Assembly: GCA_019637915.1 (NCBI GenBank)
Contig: JAHBUV010000001.1
Span: 2,946,565 to 3,010,564 of the forward strand
Length of the DNA: 64,000 nucleotides
Source of the DNA: Pseudobdellovibrionaceae bacterium
GTDB taxonomy: Bacteria > Bdellovibrionota > Bdellovibrionia > Bdellovibrionales > Bdellovibrionaceae
Direction: 5' to 3'
A program made the position numbers and the translations under genes. This document shows positions 17,022 to 29,150 of this stretch, piece after piece. Position 1 is the first letter of the stretch. Each line of letters opens with the position of its first letter. The notes below the pieces were generated by a model, which saw only the letters and a list, made by a program, of their open reading frames with translations, had not been told where the DNA came from and did not search any database.

Positions 17022-17050
17022 TTGACAGGGGCGGGCCTCTCGCAGGAAAT
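17022..17050 (+). promoter_or_regulatory. Candidate sigma70-type promoter for prfB
   Basis: A perfect TTGACA at 17022-17027 lies 17 bp before GGAAAT (or 18 bp before GAAATT). The -10 is weak (3 of 6 matches), so only the -35 box is persuasive. It lies 67 bp upstream of the prfB start and after the ybeY stop. Confidence 0.35.
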
Positions 17051-17093
17051 TGATTTCTTCGTTAGTCTCTCAGAGTCAAACCGAGGAAATGCC

Positions 17094-18225
17094 ATGTCGC
17101 TCGCCGCCGAACTTCACGAAGTGAAACGCCAGATTTCGACGCTGGAAAAGCTGTCCTCCGAACTCCGGGGGTATCTTTGACCTCGACAAAAAGAAGCGCC
17201 GCCTCGAAGAGTTAGCCATGTCCGCCGAAAACCCCGCGATTTGGGGCAAACCGGCGGAAATGCAGAAATTGAACAAAGAAAAAGCCCTGCTTGAACGCGC
17301 CGTCGGCGAGTACGAGAGCTTCAACAACAAGCTCGAGGACGCCAAAGTCCTGCTCGAAATGGCCGTGGAAGCCGGCGATGAAGCCTCCTTTCAGGAGGTG
17401 AAACAGGAGCTCGCCACTTGCGAGAGCCTGGGCAAGGACCTGGAGCTGCAGCGCGTGCTGTCGGGCGAGCTCGATGGCAACAGCACTTATCTCGCGATCA
17501 ACGCCGGCGCCGGCGGCACCGAGGCCTGTGATTGGGCTTCCGCCCTCATGCGCATGTACATGCGCTACGCCGACAAGCACGGTTACAAGGTCAGCGTCCT
17601 TGATTCCACCGATGGCGAGGGTGCGGGCATCAAGTCCTGCACCCTGCTCATCGAAGGGCCTTACGCTTATGGCTATCTGAAAGCGGAAAACGGCGTGCAC
17701 CGCCTGGTGCGCATCTCGCCCTTCGATTCCAATGCCCGCCGTCACACGTCCTTCGCCTCGGTCTTCGCCTGGGCGGAGGTGGACGACGACATCAAGATCG
17801 AGGTGAATCCGGCGGATTTGAAAGTGGAGACTTTCCGCTCCTCCGGGGCCGGCGGTCAGCACGTCAACAAAACCGACTCCGCCGTGCGCATGTACCACTT
17901 GCCGACGGGCATCGTCGTCTCCTGCCAGACGGAGCGTTCGCAGATCCAGAACCGCGAGCGTGCCTTGAAGATGCTGAAAGCCGCCCTCTACGAAAAAGAG
18001 GTGGAGAAGCGCAACAAGGCCAAGGACGAGATGAACGCCGTCAAAAAAGACATCGAGTGGGGCTCGCAGATTCGTTCGTACGTCATGCATCCTTATCAGA
18101 TGGTCAAAGACCATCGCACCGATCATGAAACCAACCAGGTGGACGACGTGATGAACGGGGATTTGGACCCCTTCATCATGGCGTATTTGAAATCCACTGT
18201 CACCGAAGCGGCTCCGACGGCATGA
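17094..18225 (+). CDS. prfB: Peptide chain release factor 2 (programmed +1 frameshift)
   Basis: The product is 376 aa made from two frames: 28 codons from the ATG at 17094 (GAGG 7 bases upstream) to an in-frame TGA at 17178, then a +1 shift to GAC at 17179 and 348 codons to 18225. The protein shows the stop-recognition tripeptide SPF (RISPFDSNARRHTSF) and the catalytic GGQ (SSGAGGQHVNKTDSAVR). It releases peptides at UGA and UAA. The last codon overlaps the start of lolC. E. coli RF2 is 365 aa, so the size fits. Confidence 0.97.
17166..17181 (+). promoter_or_regulatory. prfB +1 programmed frameshift site
   Basis: The sequence CGGGGGTATCTTTGAC is the standard bacterial RF2 recoding site (usually AGGGGGTATCTTTGAC): an internal Shine-Dalgarno-like GGGGG, then slippery CTT and stop TGA followed by C. 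Low RF2 makes the ribosome pause at UGA and slip to the GAC frame, which gives autoregulation. The first base differs from the usual A, which slightly weakens the internal SD. Confidence 0.95.
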
Positions 18226-19443
18226 TGAAGGCTGAGGCCTGGATCGCCTGGAAGCTGCTGTTCTCGCGAAAGACTTTCGTCGGCGGCTCGGCGCCCCTGT
18301 CCCTCGTCGGCCTGTGCTTGGGCGTGGCGAGCCTGGTCGCCGCCATGGGCGTGATGAGCGGTTTCGAGCGCAGCCTGCAGCAGGCCATGTCCGACGTCAC
18401 CGGCCACGTCCAGGTGATCAAACGCACGCGCGGTCAGGATGATTGGCGCGAGCTCGAGGACAAAATCAAAAAAGCCGAGCCCGAGCTGGTGTCGAGCGCG
18501 CGTTTCCTGCGCGTCGAGGCTTTGCTCGCCCGGGCCGGCCGCATTCAGGGCGTTTTCCTGCAATCCGTCGACGCCGACCGCCGCGATCAGGTGATGAACC
18601 TGCGTTCGCGCCTGGTGGCCGGGAGCCTGTCCATGGAGCCCGACGGCGACGTCCCCGCCGTGCTGATCGGCCGGGGCATCGCGAGCAAATTCCAGATCAA
18701 GCCCGGCGACCGCCTGCGCCTGGTCGTGCCCATCGCCGACGCCATCGACCCGGAGAAATTCCGCCGCAAGATGGGCGAATTCATCGTGCGCGGCACGGTG
18801 GACCTGGGCAAGCACGACTGGAACGAGCGTTTCCTGCTGGCGGACCTGGCGCCGGTGCAGCGGCTCGCCGAAACGGGCGACCGCTATCAAGGACTTTTGT
18901 TGAAATTCCAGGACGCCGAGCGCGCCCGCGAGTCGGGTTTCCGCCTGAGCCAGCAGCTGGGCATCGGCTATTACGTCGCCGACTGGCGCGAGATGAACGA
19001 GTACCTCTTCGAGGCCGTGAAGCTCGAGCGCGTGGTGATTTTTTTCGTCGTCTTCATCATCGTCGTGGTGGCGGCCTTCAACGTGGCGAGCACCTTGTTC
19101 GTGAACGTGCTCCGCCGCACCGAGGACATCGCGCTGCTGAAGGCCCTGGGGCTTTCGACCAAGGCGACCCTGCGGCTGTTCAGCCTGCAGGGGCTGGCGA
19201 TCGGCGTGGCGGGGTTCATCGGCGGCACGGCGCTCGGCTGGCTGATCTGCCAGGCCTTCACGTTTTTGCAGGGCCGCTTCCAGCTGATGTCGGGGGCGGT
19301 TTACAAACTCGAGACCATCGAGGCCTCGGTGCGCGGCTCGGACCTCGCGGTGATCGCCCTGGCCACCATCGGCATTTGTTTTGTGGCGACCTTCGCGCCG
19401 GCCTGGCGCGGCTCCCGCCTGACCCCCACGGAAGGATTGCGCA

Positions 19444-19451
<8 letters not shown>
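18222..19451 (+). CDS. lolC: Lipoprotein-releasing ABC transporter permease LolC/LolE type
   Basis: 409 aa. TM1 is at about 24-46 (PLSLVGLCLGVASLVAAMGVM), then comes a large periplasmic MacB-like domain (about 50-265), then three C-terminal TM helices in a FtsX-type domain (about 270-400; VVIFFVVFIIVVVAAFN, then ALLKALGLSTKATLRLF with the cytoplasmic coupling helix). It works with LolD to extract lipoproteins from the inner membrane. Only one permease gene is present here, so it may form a homodimer (LolF-type) instead of LolC/LolE. It overlaps prfB by four bases and lolD by eight. Confidence 0.92.
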
Positions 19452-20121
<670 letters not shown>

Positions 20122-20290
20122 GGCCCCGGGAGTGGCGCGGGCGGCGGAAGCCTGTCCTCGAAACTCGTCGACCTCAGCTGCCGCGCCGCCAAAACCGGCG
20201 TGTTTTTCCTCGACTTCCGGGCCGAATTCCGTTTTTCTGGCGTCCGGTTAAGTCCCCATAAAGACGGGGGAAACAAGCGAGGGATCAGAG

Positions 20291-22783
<2,493 letters not shown>

Positions 22784-22795
22784 GAAGGAATGGAC

Positions 22796-23296
22796 ATGAA
22801 AAAAATGATGATCTTCGCCGCTTTGATCTTCTCGGGTGCTTTCGCTTCCGCCGAAGTGAAAGTCGGATTGGTTGACATGCAGAAGGCCGTGCAGGCCACT
22901 TCCGCCGGCAAAAAAGCCAAGACGGAGTTGGAAGGCGACTTTGAGAAAAAGAAAAAAGAACTGCAGAAAAAAGAAGCCGATCTGAAGAAGATGGGCGAGG
23001 ACCTGGAAAAGAAGAAGTCCGTCATGTCGGAAGAGGCCTTGCAGAAGAAGCAGGCCGAGTTCCAGGAAGAGATGATGAAATACCGCGATGTCGTCAGCAA
23101 ATCGCAGATGGACATCCAGAAGAAAGAGCGTGACCTCACCCAGCCCATCCTGGAGAAGATGCGCAAAGTGATCGAGAAGATCGCCAAGGAAAAAGGCTAC
23201 AGCATGATCCTTGAGAACAGCGCCATGGTCCTCTTCAGCGACAAGGGCCTGGACATCACCGACGACGTGATCAAAGCTTTCGAAAAAGAAAAATAG
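22796..23296 (+). CDS. Periplasmic chaperone Skp/OmpH family
   Basis: 166 aa from the ATG at 22796, because AAGGA sits 6 bases upstream; the ATG at 22790 would overlap the ribosome site. Signal peptide KKMMIFAALIFSGAFASA. The mature protein begins with a strand KVGLVDMQKAVQAT, then long lysine-rich coiled-coil arms (about 45-115), then a final strand YSMILENSAMVLFSDKGLDIT. This is the jellyfish-like Skp fold that holds unfolded barrels for BamA. It lies 12 bp after bamA, the classical bamA-skp order. Confidence 0.95.
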   Translation: MKKMMIFAALIFSGAFASAEVKVGLVDMQKAVQATSAGKKAKTELEGDFEKKKKELQKKEADLKKMGEDLEKKKSVMSEEALQKKQAEFQEEMMKYRDVVSKSQMDIQKKERDLTQPILEKMRKVIEKIAKEKGYSMILENSAMVLFSDKGLDITDDVIKAFEKEK

Positions 23297-23300
23297 GCCT

Positions 23301-24125
23301 ATGGCGAAAATCCACCCCACCAGTGTGATCTCCGGTGAAGCGGAGATCGGGCCCGATGTCGAAATCGGGCCTTATTGTTTGATCCAGGGGAAAGTGAAAA
23401 TCGGCCGCGGCACCTCGATCGAGGGTCATGCCACCGTGGGTTGCAAAACCTCGGTCATCGAGCTCGGCGAAAACAATCTGATCTGTCCGGGCGCCGTTAT
23501 CGGCGGTCCTCCCCAGGATCTGTCCTACAAAGGCGAGCCGACGAAGCTCATCATCGGCAACAACAACACCTTCCGCGAGTTCTCGACCGCCAACATCGCC
23601 ACCTCGAAAGGCGACGGCATCACCCGCATCGGCAACAACTGTTACTTCATGGCTTACACCCACGTCGGCCATGATTGCCGCATCGGCGACAACGTCACCA
23701 TGGCGAACGACTCCCATGTGGGCGGCCACTGCGAGATCGAGGACAACGTCACGATCGGCGGTGTCTGCGCCTTCAACCAGTTCACTCGGGTGGGCAAGGG
23801 CGCTTTCGTCGCCGGCAGCTCCATCGTGAACAAGGACATCCTGCCCTTCGCCCGCGCCCAGGGGAATTGGGCCCTGGTGAAGGCCACCAACAAGGTGGGT
23901 CTCCTGCGCCGCGGGTTTTCCCGCGAGGAAGTGCAGAACATCCACAAAGCCATCCGCATCATCATCATGGGCTCCCACACCGTGGAAGAAGGCCTCGAGC
24001 GCATCCGCAACGAGTGCCTGCCCAGCGAGAACATCGATTACCTGGTGAACTTCATTCGCGCCTCGAAGCGGGGGATCGCCATTTCCCGCCAGGCCCACGG
24101 CACCGGGAGATCCGACGATGAGTAA
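23301..24125 (+). CDS. lpxA: UDP-GlcNAc (or UDP-GlcNAc3N) acyltransferase LpxA
   Basis: 274 aa. Left-handed beta-helix hexapeptide repeats (IGPDVEIG, IGRGTSIEG, IGDNVTMAN, IEDNVTIGG) cover about 1-190. The catalytic His lies in MAYTHVGHDC. The C-terminal helical domain runs from about 195 (LLRRGFSREEVQNIHKAIR). It adds the first 3-acyl chain in lipid A synthesis in the cytoplasm. The gene overlaps the next by eight bases. lpxD and fabZ, commonly found just upstream, are absent here. Substrate choice (3-OH versus 3-NH2 sugar) may differ because of the neighbouring oxidoreductase. Confidence 0.96.
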   Translation: MAKIHPTSVISGEAEIGPDVEIGPYCLIQGKVKIGRGTSIEGHATVGCKTSVIELGENNLICPGAVIGGPPQDLSYKGEPTKLIIGNNNTFREFSTANIATSKGDGITRIGNNCYFMAYTHVGHDCRIGDNVTMANDSHVGGHCEIEDNVTIGGVCAFNQFTRVGKGAFVAGSSIVNKDILPFARAQGNWALVKATNKVGLLRRGFSREEVQNIHKAIRIIIMGSHTVEEGLERIRNECLPSENIDYLVNFIRASKRGIAISRQAHGTGRSDDE

Positions 24126-25053
24126 GCTGCGCGCCGCCGTCGTGGGAGTCGGTTATCTGGGCCGTTTCCACGCCCAGAAGTACAAAAACAACACGGCGGC
24201 GGAGCTGGTGGCCGTTTGCGACGGCCGTCTCGAGCAGGCGCAAAATGTTGCCCAAGAACTCGGTGTGAAGGCGGTGAAGGATCCCCGTGAGCTCATCGGT
24301 CAAGTGGATCTGGTGACCGTGGCGGCGAGCACGCAAGCCCATTACGACCTGGGATTGCTGTTCCTCGAGGCCGGCATCCCGGTCAATATGGAAAAGCCTT
24401 TGGCGGCCACCGCTGAACAGGCGCAGCGTTTGGTGGAACTCGCCGAAAAAAAGAAAACCCTCCTGGCCGCGGGCCACATCGAGCGCTTCAATCCCGCCAT
24501 CGTCGCCTTGAAAAATGACCTGCGCTCGCCGAATTTCATCGAGCTCATCCGTCACACGGCCTTCCGCGCCCGCGGCGCCGACGTCAGCGTCCTCCATGAT
24601 CTGATGATCCACGACATCGACCTGCTCGCCTGGCTGGCCGGGGACGGCGAGGTCGCGGACATGAAGGCCTGGGGCCATCGCCTGATCGGTTCCTCCACGG
24701 ACGCGGCCGAGGTTTTCGTGGAAATGAAAAACGGCCTGAAGGCGCGTTTGAGCGCCAGCCGCGTGTCGAGCCGGCCCCAGCGCGCCATCCGCGTCGTGGA
24801 AAAAGACCGGGCCCTGTTCGCCGACACCGGCGCCCTGGAGCTGGAGACCATCCAGCCGGTGGACCTGAACGCCGCGGAGCCGATGAGGACCGAAAAAAAA
24901 ACCATCGAGAAAAAAGACGCCCTGCAAGCCGAGACGGATGCCTTCATCGAGGCCGTCCGCTCCGGACATCCCCCGGTCGTGAGCGGCCGCGACGGCCTGC
25001 GCGCTTTGCAGATCGTCGAGAAAATCGAAAAGCTCCTCGGGGGCCCGCGGTGA
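24118..25053 (+). CDS. Gfo/Idh/MocA oxidoreductase between lpxA and lpxB (GnnA candidate)
   Basis: 311 aa. N-terminal Rossmann domain with GVGYLGRFHAQKY (about 11-23). The family EKP motif is NMEKPLAAT, followed by AAGHIERFNPAI, and a C-terminal sheet domain has HDLMIHDIDLLAW. This family includes GnnA, which oxidises UDP-GlcNAc at C3 so that GnnB can aminate it, giving UDP-GlcNAc3N for an amide-forming LpxA. The position inside lpxA-lpxB strongly suggests that role. No GnnB-type aminotransferase is in the window. An alternative is another sugar-nucleotide dehydrogenase. The stop overlaps the lpxB GTG. Confidence 0.85.
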   Translation: MSKLRAAVVGVGYLGRFHAQKYKNNTAAELVAVCDGRLEQAQNVAQELGVKAVKDPRELIGQVDLVTVAASTQAHYDLGLLFLEAGIPVNMEKPLAATAEQAQRLVELAEKKKTLLAAGHIERFNPAIVALKNDLRSPNFIELIRHTAFRARGADVSVLHDLMIHDIDLLAWLAGDGEVADMKAWGHRLIGSSTDAAEVFVEMKNGLKARLSASRVSSRPQRAIRVVEKDRALFADTGALELETIQPVDLNAAEPMRTEKKTIEKKDALQAETDAFIEAVRSGHPPVVSGRDGLRALQIVEKIEKLLGGPR

Positions 25054-26213
25054 GCGCCGCCGCCGGCGACGCCACTTCGGTGATGATGGTCGCGGCGGAG
25101 GCCTCGAGCGCCCTCTTCGCGCAACGTCTGCTGGAGCATTGGAAAAAAGAAGGCCGCGACATCGCGGCCTTCGGCGTCGGCACCCGCGAAATGGAGTCCC
25201 TGGGTTTCGAGCGCCTGGGCAAGTCCGAGGAGATGGCCATCGTCGGCGCCGCCGAGATCATCTCCCATTACGGGCTTTTGAAAGGCGTCTTTGACCGCCT
25301 GGTCGAGGAGGCCGCGCGCCGCCGCCCCAAAGTCGTCATCGTCATGGATTACCCCGAGTTCAACCTGATGCTGGCGAAGAAGCTGCACGCCCTGGGCTTG
25401 AAGGTGGTCTATTACATCTCGCCCCAGGTGTGGGCCTGGCGCAAAGGCCGGGTCAAGACGATCAAGAAGTACTGCGAGAATGTTTTCCTGCTCTTCCCTT
25501 TCGAGGTGTCCTTCTACGAAAAGCACGGCGTGCAGAACCAGTTCATCGGGCACCCTCTGCTGGATGAACTGGATCCGCAGCTGGAGGACGAGCACTGGCG
25601 GCATTTGCGCCGCAACCAGTGCGGCATCCGTGACGAGGAAAGGGTGCTGGGGCTGATGCCCGGCAGCCGCCGCCTGGAGATCAAGAATCTTTTCCCGCGG
25701 CAGCTGGAGGCGGCGAAGATCCTGTGCCGTGAGCATGCCGATCTGCGGGTGCTGATCCTGGTCGCGCCCACGGTGGAGAAGGAAGAGCTCCTGCCATACC
25801 TCGAGGACGTGCGCTTTCCCTACATCCTGATGAAGGACGAGCCTTTCCGCATGATCGCGCTGACGGATTTCATGCTGGCGACGTCCGGCACGGCGACCCT
25901 GATGGTGGGCATGCTGAAAAAGCCCATGGTCATTATGTACCGCGTGGCCTGGCTGACCGCCATCATCGGCCGCATCATCATCCCGGGGCTGTTCGGCCTG
26001 CCGAATCTGGTTCTGGGGCGCAAGGTGGTGCCGGAGCTTTTCCAGTGGGATTGCACGCCGGGAAAAATCGCCGCCGCCATGGACGCCTTCCTGAAGAATC
26101 CCGCCCTGGCGGATCAGGCCCGCCGGGAACTCGGCGAGATCGTGCCCCAGCTCGGGGACCGCGGCGCCACGAAACGGGTGGCTGAATCCCTGCGGAAGTA
26201 CCTCGACTCATGA
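25050..26213 (+). CDS. lpxB: Lipid-A-disaccharide synthase LpxB
   Basis: 387 aa, GTG start overlapping the previous stop (GTGA). GT19 family marks: MMVAAEASSALFAQRLL near the N-terminus (usually GE-x-SGD-x-G), MDYPEFNLMLAKKLH, YYISPQVWAWRKGR (about 125-138), FPFEVSFYEKHGV, FIGHPLLDE, LMPGSRRLEIKNLFP, and a late ATSGTATLMVGMLKKPMVIMYR. It joins two acylated sugar nucleotides into the lipid A disaccharide at the inner-membrane surface. The N-terminal region deviates from the usual SGD motif (here SSALF), which could reflect family drift. Confidence 0.94.
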   Translation: MSAAAGDATSVMMVAAEASSALFAQRLLEHWKKEGRDIAAFGVGTREMESLGFERLGKSEEMAIVGAAEIISHYGLLKGVFDRLVEEAARRRPKVVIVMDYPEFNLMLAKKLHALGLKVVYYISPQVWAWRKGRVKTIKKYCENVFLLFPFEVSFYEKHGVQNQFIGHPLLDELDPQLEDEHWRHLRRNQCGIRDEERVLGLMPGSRRLEIKNLFPRQLEAAKILCREHADLRVLILVAPTVEKEELLPYLEDVRFPYILMKDEPFRMIALTDFMLATSGTATLMVGMLKKPMVIMYRVAWLTAIIGRIIIPGLFGLPNLVLGRKVVPELFQWDCTPGKIAAAMDAFLKNPALADQARRELGEIVPQLGDRGATKRVAESLRKYLDS

Positions 26214-27217
26214 AGCCCTTGTTGTCGGGCCTGGCGAAAATCCACGAAGGCCTGGTCGCCGGCCGCAATTATTTTTACGATCATTCCTGGATCAAGATCC
26301 GCAAGGTGCCGGTGCCGGTGATCAGTCTCGGCAACCTCACCGTGGGGGGCACGGGCAAAACCCCGCTGACGGACCTGTGCTTGCGGCTGCTGCGCGAGCG
26401 CGGTCATCGCCCGGGGTTGGTGTGCCGTTCTTACCGGGCCTCGCTGACGGGGCCGGAGCGCGTGAACGCCTCGCGCGACGGGGCGGCCTCGCGGTACGGG
26501 GACGAGGCGGTGTGGTTCGCCCGCCGTCATCCCGAATCGCCGGTGTGGTCGGGCCCCGTGAAGAGCGACACCGCCGCGGCCCTGGCGGCGGCGGAAAACG
26601 TCGACGTGATCCTGGTGGACGACGGTTTCCAGCACCGCCGCCTGCACCGCGATCTGAACCTGGTTCTTTTGGACGCGACCGACGACCTGCCGGCCTACGA
26701 GCTGCTGCCCGCCGGGCGCGGCCGCGAGGTTTTGTCCGCTTTGTCCCGGGCCGACGCGGTTCTTTTCACCAAGGTGAATTGGGCGGGCGGCGGGGTGCCG
26801 GCGCCGGTGAGAGCCCGGATCCCCGCGGGCCTGCCGGTGTTCTCGTTCGAGTTCGCTTTGTCGCCTTTGCCGGACGCCGCGGGGGAGGACGACAACCTCC
26901 TGCTCGTGTCGGCGGTGGCCCGGCCCGGGGCCTTCGAAGCCCTGGTGCGGGAGCAGCGACCGCGGGCCCGTCTGGAACATCGCCGCTTCCGCGATCACCA
27001 CGCGTACGGCGCCGGGGATGTCGAGGCCTTGCTGGAAAGGGCCCGGGCCTTGGGGGTTTCGCGGATTTTCACCACGGAAAAAGACGAGGTGAAGCTGCGT
27101 CCCTTGTGGCCCGCGACGGGACCGTCTTTGAACGCCTTGTCCCTTGAAGTCCGCCCGCAATCCTCCATAGAATCTTTTTATGACGTCCTCGCCCGGGCTT
27201 TTCGCCCTCGCCCTTAG
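26210..27217 (+). CDS. lpxK: Tetraacyldisaccharide 4'-kinase LpxK
   Basis: 335 aa. P-loop LGNLTVGGTGKTPLTDL (about 43-59), then SYRASLTGPERVN, a GDEAVWFA motif, and the catalytic DDGFQHRRLHRDL (about 140-152). C-terminal RDHHAYGAGD and TTEKDEVKL are also family marks. It phosphorylates the lipid A 4' position. It overlaps lpxB by four bases and shares 38 bases with the following acyltransferase gene. If lipid A in this lineage lacks phosphate, as reported for Bdellovibrio, the phosphate must be removed or replaced later. Confidence 0.95.
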   Translation: MKPLLSGLAKIHEGLVAGRNYFYDHSWIKIRKVPVPVISLGNLTVGGTGKTPLTDLCLRLLRERGHRPGLVCRSYRASLTGPERVNASRDGAASRYGDEAVWFARRHPESPVWSGPVKSDTAAALAAAENVDVILVDDGFQHRRLHRDLNLVLLDATDDLPAYELLPAGRGREVLSALSRADAVLFTKVNWAGGGVPAPVRARIPAGLPVFSFEFALSPLPDAAGEDDNLLLVSAVARPGAFEALVREQRPRARLEHRRFRDHHAYGAGDVEALLERARALGVSRIFTTEKDEVKLRPLWPATGPSLNALSLEVRPQSSIESFYDVLARAFRPRP

Positions 27218-28064
27218 CCGTCTCCTGGTTTTCCTGCCGCGCTCCTGGGTGCGCTGGACGGGGTCCTTGCTGGGCGTTTTCTGGTTCGATGTCCTGCGCC
27301 TGCGCCGGAAGACGATGATCGAGCACCTGGACATCGCTTTTCCGGAGAAGGACCGCGCCTGGAAAACGCGCACGGCCCGGCGTTCGTTGCGCAACTTCAC
27401 GGCGGGCTTCGCGGAGTTTTTCGCCCTTCCCGCCATCGACGACGCCTGGGTGGAGCGCAACGCCCGCATCGAGGGGATGGAACACCTCGTGGAGGCGAAA
27501 AAGAAAAACAAAGGCGTCTATCTCCTGAGCCTGCACATGGGCTCCTACGACGTGGCCGCGAGCCTCATGCCCATGCGGGGCCACGAGACGGTTTTGATCA
27601 CGAAGTTTTTCAAGAACAAGCGGCTGAACGACCTGTGGTTCTCGATCCGCGGCGCCCGCGGCATGAAGTTCATCGAGCCGCACGGGGAGAAAACCGCCTT
27701 CGACATCCTGAAGGCGATCAAACGCAACGCCGGGGTGATTTTCGTCCTCGATCAGTTTATGGGCAAACCCTACGGCATCGCCACGCGCTTTTTCGGCCGG
27801 GAGACGGGCACCGCCTACGGCCTCGCCCTCTTCGTGCTGAAAACCGGCTCGCCGGTGGTGCCGGTGTACAGCGTGCAGGGCGGGGACGGCCGCCTGCGCC
27901 TGATCTTCGAGCCGGAGATCCCGGTTTCTTCTTTGATTTCCGATGATAAAGATGAAAGCATTCGGCGTCTGACCCAGAAATTCAATGACGTCATTGAAAG
28001 CATCGTTCGACGCTATCCCGAGGAGTGGTTATGGCTGCATCGTCGCTGGAAAACCTTCGAATGA
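27180..28064 (+). CDS. Lipid A / lysophospholipid acyltransferase (LpxL/HtrB family)
   Basis: 294 aa. An N-terminal hydrophobic anchor (about 6-40) is followed by the LPLAT core: catalytic HX4D in SLHMGSYD (about 117-124), then FFKNKRLNDLWFSIRGARGM, IFVLDQFMGKPYGI, and a final PVVPVYSVQGGDGRLRLIFEPEI. The family adds secondary acyl chains to lipid A. It sits directly after lpxK, which supports a lipid A role. The gene starts inside lpxK (38 bp overlap), unusually long but both frames look conserved to their ends. Confidence 0.9.
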   Translation: MTSSPGLFALALSRLLVFLPRSWVRWTGSLLGVFWFDVLRLRRKTMIEHLDIAFPEKDRAWKTRTARRSLRNFTAGFAEFFALPAIDDAWVERNARIEGMEHLVEAKKKNKGVYLLSLHMGSYDVAASLMPMRGHETVLITKFFKNKRLNDLWFSIRGARGMKFIEPHGEKTAFDILKAIKRNAGVIFVLDQFMGKPYGIATRFFGRETGTAYGLALFVLKTGSPVVPVYSVQGGDGRLRLIFEPEIPVSSLISDDKDESIRRLTQKFNDVIESIVRRYPEEWLWLHRRWKTFE

Positions 28065-29134
28065 GACCAATGCTGGGATGGCTTCTCGTTCTGTCGTCCG
28101 CCCTCATGATGGCGGGTTGCTCGGCCAAATACATGAAGGTCAAGAACCCGGATCTGCTGACCTCGGGCAACCGCGAGTTCGAGCAGGCCGTGAAGATCGA
28201 CGCGCCGACCGAGGACGGCCCGACCGTCACCACCTCGGGCCCGCCGCCCGAGCCGGCGGAGACCGCCGCCAAGGGCAAAAAAGGCAAGGGCGCGAAAAAA
28301 GCGCCGCCGCCCCGCAAAGCCCCGGTGAAAAAAGGCAAAGCCGGCGCCAAGGCCGAAGGTCCTTTGGTGCACGAGCCGGCGGACGTCGAGGACGGCCGCG
28401 GTTTCATCGGCCGCCGCCCGGTCAAGGACCCTTTCCGCATCGGCGAGACCGTCGTTCACGACGTCAGTTACTTCAAGGTTTCGGCCGGCGCCCTCACCAT
28501 GAAGGTGGAGCCCTTCGCGCAGGTGAACGGCCGCAAAGCCTACAACTTCACCACGTCGTTGAAGACCTACCCGCGTTTCGAATCCTTGGTGTACGCCGTG
28601 GATGACAAGGCCGTGACGCTCGTGGATTTCGACCAGCTCATCCCGCGGGTCTTCACCTTGCACGTCAAGGAAACCGGGCAGCTGAAAGAGGCGCGTTCCT
28701 ACTTCGACTTCGATAAGCTGCAAGCCCGCTACTGGGAAAAGAAAGTGAACAAGCAGGGCGAAGTGGAGGAGAAGAAACAGGAGTGGGAGATCCTGCCGTA
28801 CTCGCAGAACGTTTTTTCGGCGATCTACTACATGCGCCTCTTCGACTGGGAGATGGGCAAGGAGTACGCCTTCCGCGTCGCCGACGACGAGCAGAACCTG
28901 ATCTTCAAAGGAAAAGCCATCCGTCGCGAGACCCTGGACACCGACATCGGCCCGTTCAAAGCCATCGTCGTGAAGCCCGAGATCACCGTGAAGGGCATCT
29001 TCAAACCGGTCGGGGACATCTACATCTGGCTGTCGGACGATGACCGCAAGTTGGTCCTACGTCTGGAATCGAAAATCAAGATTGGGACCTTGGTCTCAGA
29101 GATCATTCGTTACGAGCCCGGCCGGGCCCCTTGA
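28031..29134 (+). CDS. DUF3108-family lipoprotein
   Basis: 367 aa. The ATG at 28031 has GAGGAG 5 bases upstream; an ATG at 28061 (overlapping the previous stop) is the alternative. The lipobox LMMAGC gives an outer- or inner-membrane lipoprotein. A long Ala/Lys/Pro-rich linker (about 75-110) precedes a beta-rich domain (about 130-365) of DUF3108 type: GETVVHDVSYFKVSAGALTM, ILPYSQNVFSAIYYMR, KGIFKPVGDIYIWLSDDDRK, PVLRLESK-like ending. The family's biochemical role is not established. Its place at the end of the lipid A genes suggests an envelope function. Confidence 0.82.
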   Translation: MAASSLENLRMRPMLGWLLVLSSALMMAGCSAKYMKVKNPDLLTSGNREFEQAVKIDAPTEDGPTVTTSGPPPEPAETAAKGKKGKGAKKAPPPRKAPVKKGKAGAKAEGPLVHEPADVEDGRGFIGRRPVKDPFRIGETVVHDVSYFKVSAGALTMKVEPFAQVNGRKAYNFTTSLKTYPRFESLVYAVDDKAVTLVDFDQLIPRVFTLHVKETGQLKEARSYFDFDKLQARYWEKKVNKQGEVEEKKQEWEILPYSQNVFSAIYYMRLFDWEMGKEYAFRVADDEQNLIFKGKAIRRETLDTDIGPFKAIVVKPEITVKGIFKPVGDIYIWLSDDDRKLVLRLESKIKIGTLVSEIIRYEPGRAP

Positions 29135-29150
29135 GTGATACGATGAAGGC

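Noticed and set aside
17094-17180. Broken gene or selenocysteine UGA at the prfB start
   Set aside because: The TGA lies in the standard RF2 frameshift context (GGGGGTATCTTTGAC), and the +1 frame continues with a complete RF2.
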